NCBI GenBank assembly: GCA_910586555.1
Contig: CAJUJY010000006.1
Span: 33,625 to 97,624, forward strand
DNA length: 64,000 bases
Reading direction: 5' to 3'
DNA from: an uncultured Lachnospiraceae bacterium
Lineage (GTDB): Bacteria; Bacillota; Clostridia; Lachnospirales; Lachnospiraceae
The stretch's first letter is position 1; each line of letters starts with the position of its first letter. The notes under the pieces are model-generated. The model was not told the DNA's origin. It saw only the letters and a program-made list of their open reading frames with translations, and ran no database searches. The position numbers and the translations under genes are program-made. Below, in pieces: positions 54,676 through 63,863 of the stretch.

Positions 54676-55878
54676 TTACAAAACAGGTGTAACTGCTTTA
54701 TATATTTCATCAAGTATACATACTGCAACATTTTCCTTATCCATTTTACCAAGTTCTTTGCAGCTATCTTTTGTAATAATTGTTACAACATTAGTACCCA
54801 TACCAAATCCGGCTCCTTCTACCTTAAGGTTATTTGCAACAATCATATCAGCATTTTTTTTAACCAGCTTTTTTCTGGAATTTTCAAGCAGGTTTTCTGT
54901 TTCCATTGAAAAACCACATAAAAACTGCCCTTTGCTTTTATTTTCACCAAGATATGCAAGGATATCAGTAGTGCGCTTTAAAGGGATATTTAAATCTCCT
55001 GTTTTTTTCTTTATTTTTTCATCTGAAACTGTAAGAGGGGTATAATCAGCTACTGCTGCTGCTTTAATTATAATATCATTATCTGGTGCACGCCTTGATA
55101 CTTCATTAAACATTTCTTCTGCACTGGTAACATTTATAGTTTCAACAAATGCAGGAGGCTTTATATTAACTGGCCCGCTTACAAGAGTAACCAAAGCCCC
55201 CCGCTGTGCTGCCACATTAGCAACTGCATATCCCATGCTGCCTGTAGAATGGTTGCTTATAAACCTTACAGGGTCAATAGCTTCAACAGTAGGGCCGGCT
55301 GTTACTAAAACCTTTTTTCCTGCAAAGTCCTTTTCAAAACGGATTTCACGTAAAATATAACTAAGAAGCACTTCTTCTGATGGCATTTTGCCAGCACCAG
55401 TATCTTTACATGCAAGAAGCCCGGTATCAGGTTCTATTACTTCAATCCCGTAATTTTTTAACTTATTAATATTATCCTGTACTACTGGGTTTTCATACAT
55501 ATTTGTATTCATTGCAGGTGAAACTATTTTCTTGCACTTACAGGCAAGCAATGTTGTTGTAAGCATATCATCAGCAATTCCACATGCCATTTTGCCAATT
55601 ATATTAGCAGAAGCAGGTGCTACCAGTACAATATCAGCTTTTTTTGCGATGGCAACGTGTCCTACATTAAATTGGAAATTCCTGTCAAATGTATCTATAA
55701 GGCACTTATTGCCTGTTAATGTTTCAAATGTAATTGGATTAATAAAATTAACAGCATTTTTTGTCATAATTACATGTATATCTGCACCAAGTTTTGATAA
55801 CATGCTTGCAAGGTTAGCAATTTTATATGCTGCTATGCTTCCTGTAACTCCTAATAATACTGTTTTACCCTTTAACAT
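54676..55878 (-). CDS. coaBC: Bifunctional phosphopantothenoylcysteine decarboxylase/synthetase
   Basis: 400 residues. N-terminal CoaC flavoprotein (LLGVTGSIAAYKIANLASML, catalytic-His region NFQFNVGHVAIAKKADIVLVAPASANIIGKMACGIADDML, ISPAMNTNMYENP-like PAMNTNMYENPVVQ), C-terminal CoaB (VLVTAGPTVEAIDPVRFISNHSTGSMGYA). Carries 4'-phosphopantothenate to 4'-phosphopantetheine. Last gene of the pantothenate cluster, 10 nt after panD. Confidence 0.95.
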   Translation of the reverse strand: MLKGKTVLLGVTGSIAAYKIANLASMLSKLGADIHVIMTKNAVNFINPITFETLTGNKCLIDTFDRNFQFNVGHVAIAKKADIVLVAPASANIIGKMACGIADDMLTTTLLACKCKKIVSPAMNTNMYENPVVQDNINKLKNYGIEVIEPDTGLLACKDTGAGKMPSEEVLLSYILREIRFEKDFAGKKVLVTAGPTVEAIDPVRFISNHSTGSMGYAVANVAAQRGALVTLVSGPVNIKPPAFVETINVTSAEEMFNEVSRRAPDNDIIIKAAAVADYTPLTVSDEKIKKKTGDLNIPLKRTTDILAYLGENKSKGQFLCGFSMETENLLENSRKKLVKKNADMIVANNLKVEGAGFGMGTNVVTIITKDSCKELGKMDKENVAVCILDEIYKAVTPVL

Positions 55879-55888
55879 AAAGCACCTT

Positions 55889-56287
55889 TCACTCCATCAT
55901 CTCTTCTGTTAGTTTTCCATATTTCTCATAAGATGATACATTATTTATTCTGTTATTTTCATCAACAAATACAACTTTAGGCTTATGGTTTTTTACTTCC
56001 TTATCATCCATTTGGCAGTAACACATAATGATTATATGGTCACCTGGCTGTACCTGCCTTGCTGCTGCCCCGTTAAGGCAGATCATGCCGCTTCCTGGCT
56101 CTCCTGCAATGGTATATGTTTCAAACCTGTTTCCATTTTCAACATCTACTATCTGTACAAATTCATATTCATATATGCCTGCTGCCTGCATAAGTCCAGA
56201 ATCTATGGTAATGCTTCCTACATAGTTTAACTCTGCCTGTCTTACAACAGCACGGTGGATTTTGCCCTTTAGCATTTTAACTAACAT
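55889..56287 (-). CDS. panD: Aspartate 1-decarboxylase
   Basis: About 132 residues. [25 protein letters not shown] contains the Gly-Ser self-cleavage site that makes the pyruvoyl group; [20 protein letters not shown] is the conserved C-terminal strand region. Makes beta-alanine for panC. ATG 56287 has GGGGGAGAG upstream and overlaps the end of panC by 11 nt. Confidence 0.95.
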   Translation of the reverse strand: MLVKMLKGKIHRAVVRQAELNYVGSITIDSGLMQAAGIYEYEFVQIVDVENGNRFETYTIAGEPGSGMICLNGAAARQVQPGDHIIIMCYCQMDDKEVKNHKPKVVFVDENNRINNVSSYEKYGKLTEEMME

Positions 56288-57149
56288 ATACTCTCCCCCT
56301 GTCATCTGCCTTTACAATAAAATTATCTATAAGCCTTGTTTTTCCTATAAATACAGCAACTGCCACAAGAACTGTGCCATCAATATTATCAACAGGCTCT
56401 AATAAACTCCAGTTTACAACTTCAACATAATCAATTTTTGCCATAGGTTCTGCATTAATTATTTCTGTAACAGTATCTTTTATTTTGCTGGCATTTCTTT
56501 CCCCTGCCTCTATAAGCTTTTTTCCTTCTGACAGTGCTTTATTTAACACTAATGCAGCCTGTCTTTCTTCTTTATTAAGATAAGTATTCCTTGAACTTTT
56601 AGCAAGACCGTCTGCTTCCCTTACTATAGGGCAGCCCTTTATTTCTATGCCATAGCTTAAGTCATCAGCCATATGTTGTATAACCGCAAGCTGCTGTGCA
56701 TCTTTCTGCCCAAAATAAGCCCTGTCTGGCATTACAATATTAAACAGCTTGGCAACTACTGTACATACCCCCCTGAAATGTACCGGCCTGCTTTTTCCAC
56801 AAAGCCCCCCTGTAAGTGTGTCCATATCCACATATGATGAAAAACCATTATGGTACATTTCAGACGGCTCAGGGTGGAATATTAAATCTACCCCTGCTTC
56901 CTCACATAAAGCAGCATCCCTGTCCATATCCCTTGGATAACTCTCTAAATCCTCTGATGGCCCGAATTGCATTGGGTTTACAAATACACTGGCAACAGTC
57001 CTGTCATTTTCAGAAACCGAACATGTAATAAGGCTTTTATGTCCTTCATGCAAGTATCCCATAGTTGGCACAAGCCCTATAGAAAGCCCCTGTTTCCTCC
57101 ATTCATTAACCTGTTCCCTTACTTCCTTAATAGTTACTGCAATCTTCAT
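56277..57149 (-). CDS. panC: Pantothenate synthetase
   Basis: About 290 residues. [15 protein letters not shown] (HIGH-type ATP motif), [30 protein letters not shown] and [14 protein letters not shown] (KMSKS-like). Joins pantoate and beta-alanine. ATG 57149 follows AAAGGA. 50 nt after panB. Confidence 0.95.
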   Translation of the reverse strand: MKIAVTIKEVREQVNEWRKQGLSIGLVPTMGYLHEGHKSLITCSVSENDRTVASVFVNPMQFGPSEDLESYPRDMDRDAALCEEAGVDLIFHPEPSEMYHNGFSSYVDMDTLTGGLCGKSRPVHFRGVCTVVAKLFNIVMPDRAYFGQKDAQQLAVIQHMADDLSYGIEIKGCPIVREADGLAKSSRNTYLNKEERQAALVLNKALSEGKKLIEAGERNASKIKDTVTEIINAEPMAKIDYVEVVNWSLLEPVDNIDGTVLVAVAVFIGKTRLIDNFIVKADDRGRVYVS

Positions 57150-57199
57150 AAAATAAAATCCTTTCATTTACCATAGGCTTTTCCTGCCATTTCAATATA

Positions 57200-58027
57200 T
57201 CAATAAAGTTTTCCAAGTACTTCATCATCAATCTGGAATGTATGCCCCTCTGACGGGTATGTCCCTTCTGATACTTCTTTTATATAACTTTTAAAGGCTT
57301 CTTTCATAACATTGCCCACATCTGCAAATTTTTTGGCAAATTTAGGTATATAATCAGAAAACATTCCAAGCATATCCTGGTAAACAAGCACCTGTCCGTC
57401 ACATCCATTTCCAGCGCCTATCCCTATAGTTGGTATGGAAAGCTTTTCTGTAACTAGTGTTGCAAGTTTTGCAGGAATACATTCAAGCACAGCTGCAAAT
57501 GCGCCCGCCTCCTGTACTGCTATTGCATCTTCAACAATATTTTGGGCAGCTTCAATGCTTTTTCCCTGTACCCTGTTGCCCCCTAATGCATTAACTGACT
57601 GTGGTGTAAGCCCAAGATGTGCCATAACAGGGATTCCTGCTTCTGTAATTGCCTTAATCTGCGGGCACACACTCTTTCCTCCCTCAAGTTTTACTGCGCC
57701 TGCCCTGCCTTCTTTCATAAGCCTTCCTGCATTAACTAGCGCATCATATACACTTGTCTGGTATGACATAAACGGCATATCCACAACTACCATAGTTTTC
57801 TTTGCCCCTCTTGCAACAGCAGCACCATGGTGTATCATATCTTCCATTGTTACAGAAATTGTATCTTCATAGCCAAGCATTGTATTACCAAGTGAATCAC
57901 CTACAAGGATTGCATCAATGCCTGCTTCATCCATAAGTTTTGCAGTAGAATAATCATATGCTGTCAGCATTGAAATTTTCCTGCCTTCTTCTTTTGCTGC
58001 CTGGAATGTCCTGACTGTATTTTTCAT
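57200..58027 (-). CDS. panB: 3-methyl-2-oxobutanoate hydroxymethyltransferase
   Basis: 275 residues, full length. [40 protein letters not shown] (metal Asp), [53 protein letters not shown]. Makes ketopantoate from 2-oxoisovalerate, a product of the BCAA pathway in which ilvE also acts. The ATG follows GAGGGG at the end of a pseudoknot leader. Confidence 0.96.
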   Translation of the reverse strand: MKNTVRTFQAAKEEGRKISMLTAYDYSTAKLMDEAGIDAILVGDSLGNTMLGYEDTISVTMEDMIHHGAAVARGAKKTMVVVDMPFMSYQTSVYDALVNAGRLMKEGRAGAVKLEGGKSVCPQIKAITEAGIPVMAHLGLTPQSVNALGGNRVQGKSIEAAQNIVEDAIAVQEAGAFAAVLECIPAKLATLVTEKLSIPTIGIGAGNGCDGQVLVYQDMLGMFSDYIPKFAKKFADVGNVMKEAFKSYIKEVSEGTYPSEGHTFQIDDEVLGKLY

Positions 58028-58041
58028 TTTCCCCTCATTTC

Positions 58042-58110
58042 TGCGCTGTCCTGCTAATTACCTGTTATGCCAGATTGATATATTGTGTTTATACAGCGCA
58101 TAACACAATA
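58042..58110 (-). promoter_or_regulatory. Pseudoknot leader of panB
   Basis: Minus strand: P1 TATTGTGTT (58110-58102) with AACACAATA (58089-58081), 9 bp perfect. The loop strand TGCGCTGT (58100-58093) pairs over 8 bp with ACAGCGCA (58049-58042), followed by GAAATGAGG and ATG 58027. The clearest member of the family. A published pan RNA motif exists upstream of panB in Firmicutes; I do not see its described bulged-A hairpin here. Confidence 0.7.
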
Positions 58111-58115
58111 ATCAA

Positions 58116-58293
58116 GCGGATATTCGCAATCCGCATTGCCTGCAAAGCAGGCATTTGCTACTTGCTCATAACCTCATTGCCGCTTTGCGGCAGCCTGGCA
58201 GGAGCTTAAACTCCTGCCAGGCTAAGCAAGCCCTGGTAAACCAAAACCACCGCTTAAGAAGTGTGTATTTTAAAGGGCTTGCTTAATGAGGTT
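58116..58293 (-). promoter_or_regulatory. Four-way-junction structured region between panG-like gene and panB
   Basis: Closing stem AACCTCATT (58170-58178)/AATGAGGTT (58285-58293). Inside it, abutting with no unpaired bases: hairpin GCCGC-TTT-GCGGC (58179-58191), 13-bp hairpin AGCCTGGCAGGAG/CTCCTGCCAGGCT (58192-58223), and stem AAGCAAGCCC (58224-58233)/GGGCTTGCTT (58275-58284). Two further hairpins follow toward panB (58138-58152 and 58116-58134). It could be an mRNA leader/attenuator of panBCD-coaBC or a repeat element. Confidence 0.6.
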
Positions 58294-58308
58294 AAAATAT
58301 TCCATATG

Positions 58309-59148
58309 TTACCTAAACAGTTCCTTAAGCTTTTTATAATCCCTGCCTGGATTTTTCTCTTCTGCAATAGAAACCAGAACCCTGCCAAGGTCTTTATATA
58401 TCTTATAGATATCTTTATCTTTTAAGACACCAAGATGTTTCTCTATAGTAGATATATCACCACGTTCTGCCGGGCCTGTAAGTGCATTAACTGTGCCATC
58501 TGCCAGTACAGAATTTATATTTTTAAGTATTACAGGCGCAAGAAATTCTGTTGCATCTTCTTCACTAAAACCACATTCTTTAAGAAGTTTTACTGCTATA
58601 TGCAGTATACCTGTAACATAATTGCTTGCAAACGCAGCAGCAGCATGGTATTTTGCCTTATCGCATGGATTAACCGTAAATACCTTATGCCCTAGCCCCT
58701 GGAAAAGCAGTTTTATTTGCTGCACAGCGGTTTCCTGTCCCTCAACTGACAAGCAGGCCGTATTAAATTGTAAATAAGATTTGTATTTACTGCTGAATGT
58801 ATACATAGGATGGACTGAGCAGCAGGATGCACCTGTAGCCTCAATCCCTGAAAAAATACCAGATGATAATGAACCACTAAAATGACAGACAATTTTACCT
58901 TTTATATTATAATGTCTTATACACTCCCACACTTCACCAATAACCCCGTCTGGTGTTGTGATAAATATTGTATCACAACTGTTTATAAGGGTTTCTAAAT
59001 CATAAAAAGCACCAGACTGTGTAAAAGTCGCCGCATCGTCAGCGCTCTGCCATGTCCTGCTATAATATCCGGCAACTGTGGCATATCCCTTAAGATACTT
59101 CCCAAGGGTACAGCCAGTCCTGCCAGCACCAATAAAGCCAATAACCAC
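58309..59148 (-). CDS. Rossmann-like/DUF2520 protein, candidate PanG-type ketopantoate reductase
   Basis: 279 residues from GTG (AGGTGG upstream). N-terminal NAD(P)-binding VIGFIGAGRTGCTLGKYLKG, FHFSGSLSSGIF-like HFSGSLSSGI and SVHPMYTFSSKY; C-terminal helical DUF2520 domain (KAKYHAAAAFASNYVTGILH). A family of this type (PanG) has been described as a ketopantoate reductase in bacteria lacking PanE. Its position at the head of panB-panC-panD-coaBC, with no panE in the window, fits that role. Enzymatic identity is inferred from context. Confidence 0.8.
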   Translation of the reverse strand: MVIGFIGAGRTGCTLGKYLKGYATVAGYYSRTWQSADDAATFTQSGAFYDLETLINSCDTIFITTPDGVIGEVWECIRHYNIKGKIVCHFSGSLSSGIFSGIEATGASCCSVHPMYTFSSKYKSYLQFNTACLSVEGQETAVQQIKLLFQGLGHKVFTVNPCDKAKYHAAAAFASNYVTGILHIAVKLLKECGFSEEDATEFLAPVILKNINSVLADGTVNALTGPAERGDISTIEKHLGVLKDKDIYKIYKDLGRVLVSIAEEKNPGRDYKKLKELFR

Positions 59149-59296
59149 CTAACCACCTCTTTATAAAAACTTTCCAGAATGGTGGTATTTTATCATCTGA
59201 TGCAGTTCCATATATGGATACCACTCAGCAACTATGTTTGATAATATCACAAGGAAAAAGATTTGTACAGGTTTTTTTTGCTAATAAACACAACTG

Positions 59297-61069
59297 TTAT
59301 ATAACAACTACTTTATTCTTGCCGGTTTTTTTAGCCTTATACAAAGCAGTATCAACCCTTGTACACAAAGTATCTATATTATCATCTTCCCTTGCCTGCG
59401 TAACACCTATGCTTACTGTCTGTGTCCTGACTGATGGGAATGAAGTATTTTCAAAGCACTGGCGTATAAGATCCGCTATAAGCGCTGCACCTGAAACATC
59501 TGTATCATTTAAAAGCAGCATAAATTCCTCACCGCCCCATCTCCCGGCAGAAAGCCTTTCTGTATAAATTGCACGTTCATTATTTAATATATTAGCAAGT
59601 GCAACAATTACTGTATCACCCTCCTGGTGTCCATATGTATCATTTACCTGTTTAAAATTATCTATATCAAACATAGCTACAGAAAACTTACCTTTACTGG
59701 CATTATTTAATTTTTTTTCTATCTGTGTCTGTATTTCCTTACGGTTATAAAGACCTGTGAGCCCATCAATTATTGCTGCTGTTTTAAGTTTATCATTTGC
59801 AAGTTCAAGTTTATTATTAATTTCTTCTAATTCCAGTGACGTAACACTTATAAATGTGGCAAGGCGTGATACTAAAGGTACTTTTGAAAGCACTTTTTCA
59901 CCTGTTTGCAGTACAGGCCCAGGCAGTTCTTCTTTCTTTCCCTCCCTCATACCTGCAATAACAAGTGTTACATTATGCTGGTTTAAATTCCCCTTTGTAC
60001 GCAGAAATTCACCATGTGAGAAAAACCCTGACGATGGTGATATATCTTTAAATGGATATATTTCATATGTAGGTTCTTTGGAAGTCCAGAATGTACGCCT
60101 TGCGGCACATGAAAAAATATGCAGTAAATCAGGCTGGAATTTATAAAGCCTTTTGCTGTCTTCCTTTATGCTTTCAATAATAGTACCAGGATCACCATAA
60201 GATATACGTACAACAGAACCAATATCCATATCAGATGTCATTGTAATAGAGCCATCAGAATTGCTTGCTACAGGGGTACGCAGTATCGTTGTGCCATTAT
60301 GTTCATAAAATAAAGGAAACTCCAGTGTATTATAAAAGAAATTCTCATCATTCTGGATATTAAGGTATTTATGATAAACATCATATGCTGGAATACCATC
60401 AAGTTCATGTAAAATACAGCCATCTGATTTTGTAACATGGAACTTCCTTCCAAGGGGCTTCCATCCTGTAACATTTATAGAATCAACATAAAAATCACTG
60501 CCACCATAAAATACTACTACAACTGACTTGCCAGAATATTTCCCGCCTTTTGAGAACACACATGAAGCATCACTTGTAATATCATCACTGCATGCCACAC
60601 CTCCAAAAATCTGTATATCCTGTCTTACTTCTTTTAAACCATCACAAAAACGGGTAGAAGAATTTTCTGGAATTGTAAAAAACAGTTCTATAGCCTTTAC
60701 CCAAGGGTTTTTCCTGGTTTCCTCCAGTATTTTCCATGTTATGCTGTCTACTACTTCACTGTCAAGATAATACTGGTATATATTTACCTGTGTTGATGGA
60801 AATTCAAAAACCATACATGCAACAGTTATATCTTTTGAAAGCTGGCAGTCAGTAATATTGCCGCTTGTCGAACACCCAATATATAAAGTGTCTGGAAATA
60901 CTTCTTCAATAACATTACATACATTATTAATTATATCCTCTTCAAGTATTTCAGAATAAACCTGGAACAACATTTTAGAAACACTATTTTTAACACACCA
61001 GTCTTTAAACTTCATAAGTTCATTATTAAAAGTTTCTGCATTATTATATTCAAACATAAACTGTTTCAT
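59297..61069 (-). CDS. FIST-domain diguanylate cyclase
   Basis: 590 residues. N-terminal FIST_N/FIST_C sensor (~1-375; TLYIGCSTSGNITDCQLSKD, FGGVACSDDITSDASCVF), a short coiled coil (~390-420), and a C-terminal GGDEF domain with LTGLYNRKEI and the active-site loop GRWGGEEFMLLL (GGEEF). No membrane segment, so a cytosolic protein. Would make c-di-GMP under control of a small ligand, possibly an amino acid. Ribosome site GGGGAG. Confidence 0.92.
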   Translation of the reverse strand: MKQFMFEYNNAETFNNELMKFKDWCVKNSVSKMLFQVYSEILEEDIINNVCNVIEEVFPDTLYIGCSTSGNITDCQLSKDITVACMVFEFPSTQVNIYQYYLDSEVVDSITWKILEETRKNPWVKAIELFFTIPENSSTRFCDGLKEVRQDIQIFGGVACSDDITSDASCVFSKGGKYSGKSVVVVFYGGSDFYVDSINVTGWKPLGRKFHVTKSDGCILHELDGIPAYDVYHKYLNIQNDENFFYNTLEFPLFYEHNGTTILRTPVASNSDGSITMTSDMDIGSVVRISYGDPGTIIESIKEDSKRLYKFQPDLLHIFSCAARRTFWTSKEPTYEIYPFKDISPSSGFFSHGEFLRTKGNLNQHNVTLVIAGMREGKKEELPGPVLQTGEKVLSKVPLVSRLATFISVTSLELEEINNKLELANDKLKTAAIIDGLTGLYNRKEIQTQIEKKLNNASKGKFSVAMFDIDNFKQVNDTYGHQEGDTVIVALANILNNERAIYTERLSAGRWGGEEFMLLLNDTDVSGAALIADLIRQCFENTSFPSVRTQTVSIGVTQAREDDNIDTLCTRVDTALYKAKKTGKNKVVVI

Positions 61070-61341
61070 AAAAATTTCTCCCCATATAACTAATTTACAG
61101 TATATAAATGTCCTGCCTTGTCATTACCACAGCCAGAAATATATCCACAATCCATGTCCAGACAACCTCTAGTTACAGGCATCTCCGGTCCGTGCTTTGG
61201 ATATTTTATGCACAGAAGAAACTTAGTTTCTGCATATCTGGTTTCTCTGTGCAACCTTATATATCAAGTTGCTAATGTATTAATTATTATAATAATCATA
61301 TCAAATATAAGAAAAAACTGCAAGACGCAATTAAGTTGCTA
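61070..61341. other. Intergenic region before repeat copy II
   Basis: No gene seen on either strand. Contains an inverted pair around 61190-61260 (GCACAGAAGAAAC with GTTTCTCTGTGC), which could be a terminator-like hairpin between the GGDEF gene and the repeat. Confidence 0.4.
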
Positions 61342-61793
61342 CCATGTCCGTTTCATAAATTTATAGTACAAATAATAGATAATTTATAGTTATCCATAGT
61401 TTATTTTAAAAAAATTGTATATGTAAATTAAAATATTATGCCCTGGCAGTTTATAAAGATATTTCCTGCTATTTTTCTAACTAATTTCACATAGAACGTA
61501 AGAACATGCAGACAGTTTTATATATTTTTCTGTAAAAGGCACTATAGCGCCACCAGTGCTTAGGTCTGGTCTTTTACAGACCTTATGCACTGTTGTGTGC
61601 GCTATCGTAGTGGGAACGTGCCTGCTACAGAAAATATATAAAACTGCTGCATGTACACAATCTTTGGTATATACAAAAAAACAAAATTGACAACTGCATT
61701 TGCATATAAATGGTATAAGCAAGTAAAACCAGATATCAATATAGGATAACTATAAATTATCTTGTTTATAAAAAATTTATGAAACAGCCGTGG
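61342..61793. repeat. Composite inverted-repeat element, copy II
   Basis: 452 bp. Ends CCATGTCCGTTTCATAAATTT and the complement of CCACGGCTGTTTCATAAATTT; inner pair AGATAATTTATAGTTATCC (61377-61395) and its complement (61744-61762). Type A here is reduced to its two ends (near 61438-61465). Type B is intact: a long hairpin from 61504 to 61654 (ACATGCAG...CTGCATGT outer arms) holding further stems (AGGCAC/GTGCCT, TAGCGC/GCGCTA, CAGTGC/GCACTG, GGTCTG/CAGACC). It shows what copy I looked like before MITE insertion. Confidence 0.8.
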
Positions 61794-61810
61794 CAAAAGG
61801 TTAAAAGAAC

Positions 61811-62140
61811 CTAGACAAGATTTAAGCCATCTAGTATTTTATTATATATATTTATCCATTCAGATAATCCATTCTCTTTAAAAAGCAAAATAAGTGAAAG
61901 AATTTGATTAAATAATTCTTCTTTTGTAATATTTTTTCTATAATTTTCATATTTATAGAAATCATTTTCAACCCAATTATAACACTCATATGGTGTATTG
62001 TTAAAGTCTATTCCCCATTCATATACTTCTAAAGGGCCAAAAGACATTTTTTTAATTATAACAATATCCCCATTTTCATTAGGAATTAAAACAGGTTTTG
62101 TATAACACCAATGCCCAATAAAAACTGATTTGTTTTTCAT
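61811..62140 (-). CDS. Hypothetical 109-aa protein
   Basis: MKNKSVFIGHWCYTKPVLIP at the start, aromatic-rich (YEWGIDFNNTPYECYNWVEN) with an acidic character and a C-terminal helical stretch (ELFNQILSLILLFKENGLSE). No membrane segment, no motif recognised. Composition is more AT-rich than neighbours and it abuts repeat copy II, which suggests acquired DNA. Small acidic proteins of this style are often toxin-immunity proteins, but no toxin is nearby. Confidence 0.6.
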   Translation of the reverse strand: MKNKSVFIGHWCYTKPVLIPNENGDIVIIKKMSFGPLEVYEWGIDFNNTPYECYNWVENDFYKYENYRKNITKEELFNQILSLILLFKENGLSEWINIYNKILDGLNLV

Positions 62141-62258
62141 TGTATTTACCTATTAAAACTGGTTTGTTAAAAAAGACTATAATCATCAATTATTGGAACT
62201 AATTTTGTCATAGCCTTTTAAGGATTAAGAAACCAATTTATTTACTTGTATTTGTTTG

Positions 62259-62876
62259 TTACTTCTCCCAACTATCTGGCATTTTTGGCATAGGTGCAGT
62301 ATAAAGCCCTAGTTTATGGAAATTGTACCATTCATTTATTTTTTCATCTGGAGCTGCTTTAAGTGCAAGCAGTACTTCTTTTGCAAATTCCAGGGCAGCA
62401 GTGCCATTTGCTGTAATAATATTTTTATCACTAACTGCCTGGTGCATAATATAATTTTCTGTACCTGTATACACATTACCTGCCCACTGCTTTAAATCCT
62501 CCAGGCTGTTGCTTGTATGTTTTACGTTATTTAATACACCTGTAGTACCAAGAAATGCAGAAGCATCACAAATGCTTCCTAATACTTTGCCAGCCTTATA
62601 ACATTCTTCTACAAGTGTAGTAATTTGTTTTGCATTATCATTTCTCCACGTCATTCCGCCAATTAAAATTAATGCTTCATAACTATCTGGAACTGACTGT
62701 ATGTCATAATCAGGCATTACGCTAAGTCCTCCAATGGAATTTACTTTTTCTTTAGTTAATGAAACTGTTTTAACTTCATAGTCCCCCTGTCCTAACATAT
62801 AAATTGCAGATGATAAGTATGCTGCTTCCCAGTCTGCAAATTGTTCTAAAATAACAAATAAAACCGTTTTTTTCAT
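62259..62876 (-). CDS. DJ-1/PfpI family protein (class I glutamine amidotransferase-like)
   Basis: 205 residues. VLFVILEQFADWEAAYLSSA, ALILIGGMTWRNDNAKQI and the nucleophile elbow VLGSICDASAFLGTTG (Cys). Related to YajL/YhbO/PfpI proteins reported as protease, chaperone or glyoxalase/deglycase; exact activity not predictable. GGAGG ribosome site 10 nt upstream of the ATG. Confidence 0.88.
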   Translation of the reverse strand: MKKTVLFVILEQFADWEAAYLSSAIYMLGQGDYEVKTVSLTKEKVNSIGGLSVMPDYDIQSVPDSYEALILIGGMTWRNDNAKQITTLVEECYKAGKVLGSICDASAFLGTTGVLNNVKHTSNSLEDLKQWAGNVYTGTENYIMHQAVSDKNIITANGTAALEFAKEVLLALKAAPDEKINEWYNFHKLGLYTAPMPKMPDSWEK

Positions 62877-62952
62877 ATAAATAAACCTCCATAATAGTAT
62901 TTTATTTTTCTGTCCATATATAATTTACATATATTCCTGCCGGAAACAATAT

Positions 62953-63741
62953 CTAAAATATAAAATTCTTTCTTAGCCACAATACCGATTCTTCCAGTGC
63001 CTTAGCTGTTTTGGTTTCTATAACACACCTGCATTTATGCTTTCTTGCAATTTCCATACGTGATTTTAAATCTATTTCCCCAGTACCTAATGCCATATGG
63101 TCTTTCCTTCCACAAGAATCATGTATATGGAAATGTTTTAATTTATCTTTATGTTGAATAATAAATTCTTCATCTATATCCTGGCAGGCATTACTATGTC
63201 CTATATCCCAGGTTAATGCAAAAACATCACTCTCCAGAAGCATTTCAATAACTGTTTTTTCATAATCTTTAAAACCGTCTGTATTTTCAATACAGATTTT
63301 AATATTATCTGTGCCAGTACATTCTTCACATAACTTACAAAACTCCTGGAACTTTTCCGTATATTCTTTAAAATACTCTTTAAAAAGATACACTTTTCTG
63401 TCCGGTAAAGTAAAATATACACCGTGGTTAATATGCATGTTAATTACAGGCACATCTAATAACTTTGCTGCTTTTATTGTTCTTTTTACTGTTTCCAGGT
63501 ACGCATCTGAAACACTCTTGTTAAAATCTGCAATATTTAAATTTTCATCTAAATGTATTGTAAAATAAATGCCTGCATTTTCTGCAAGTTCCCTGAAATA
63601 TCCTGTATTCTCCAGATAATGAACCTGGTATTCAGGAAGGTTCATATTTAATTCCACAAAATTAAGCCCAAGTTTCTTACATAAATTAATGTTTTCGTTT
63701 ATATTTTTATTTTCAATTAATACTGGTATTCCAAAATCCAT
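62953..63741 (-). CDS. Sugar phosphate isomerase/epimerase-like TIM barrel
   Basis: 262 residues, xylose-isomerase-like barrel (AP endonuclease 2 superfamily). DFGIPVLIENKNINENINLC, VINMHINHGVYFT, CIENTDGFKDYEK (metal Glu), LTWDIGHSNACQD (Asp/His), FHIHDSCGRKDHMALGTGEIDL and CVIETKTAKALEESV. Metal-dependent isomerase or epimerase of unknown sugar. Gap of 76 nt to the DJ-1 gene on the same strand. Confidence 0.83.
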   Translation of the reverse strand: MDFGIPVLIENKNINENINLCKKLGLNFVELNMNLPEYQVHYLENTGYFRELAENAGIYFTIHLDENLNIADFNKSVSDAYLETVKRTIKAAKLLDVPVINMHINHGVYFTLPDRKVYLFKEYFKEYTEKFQEFCKLCEECTGTDNIKICIENTDGFKDYEKTVIEMLLESDVFALTWDIGHSNACQDIDEEFIIQHKDKLKHFHIHDSCGRKDHMALGTGEIDLKSRMEIARKHKCRCVIETKTAKALEESVLWLRKNFIF

Positions 63742-63863
63742 ATTTATCCTGCTTCTTTCTTTATAATACCCTTTTAATACAAAAGCCCGGAAAAACCTGT
63801 ATCTGGGTTTATAATAATTTTTGCATATGATAGATAAAAAATCAAGTTAATCCATAATTATAA

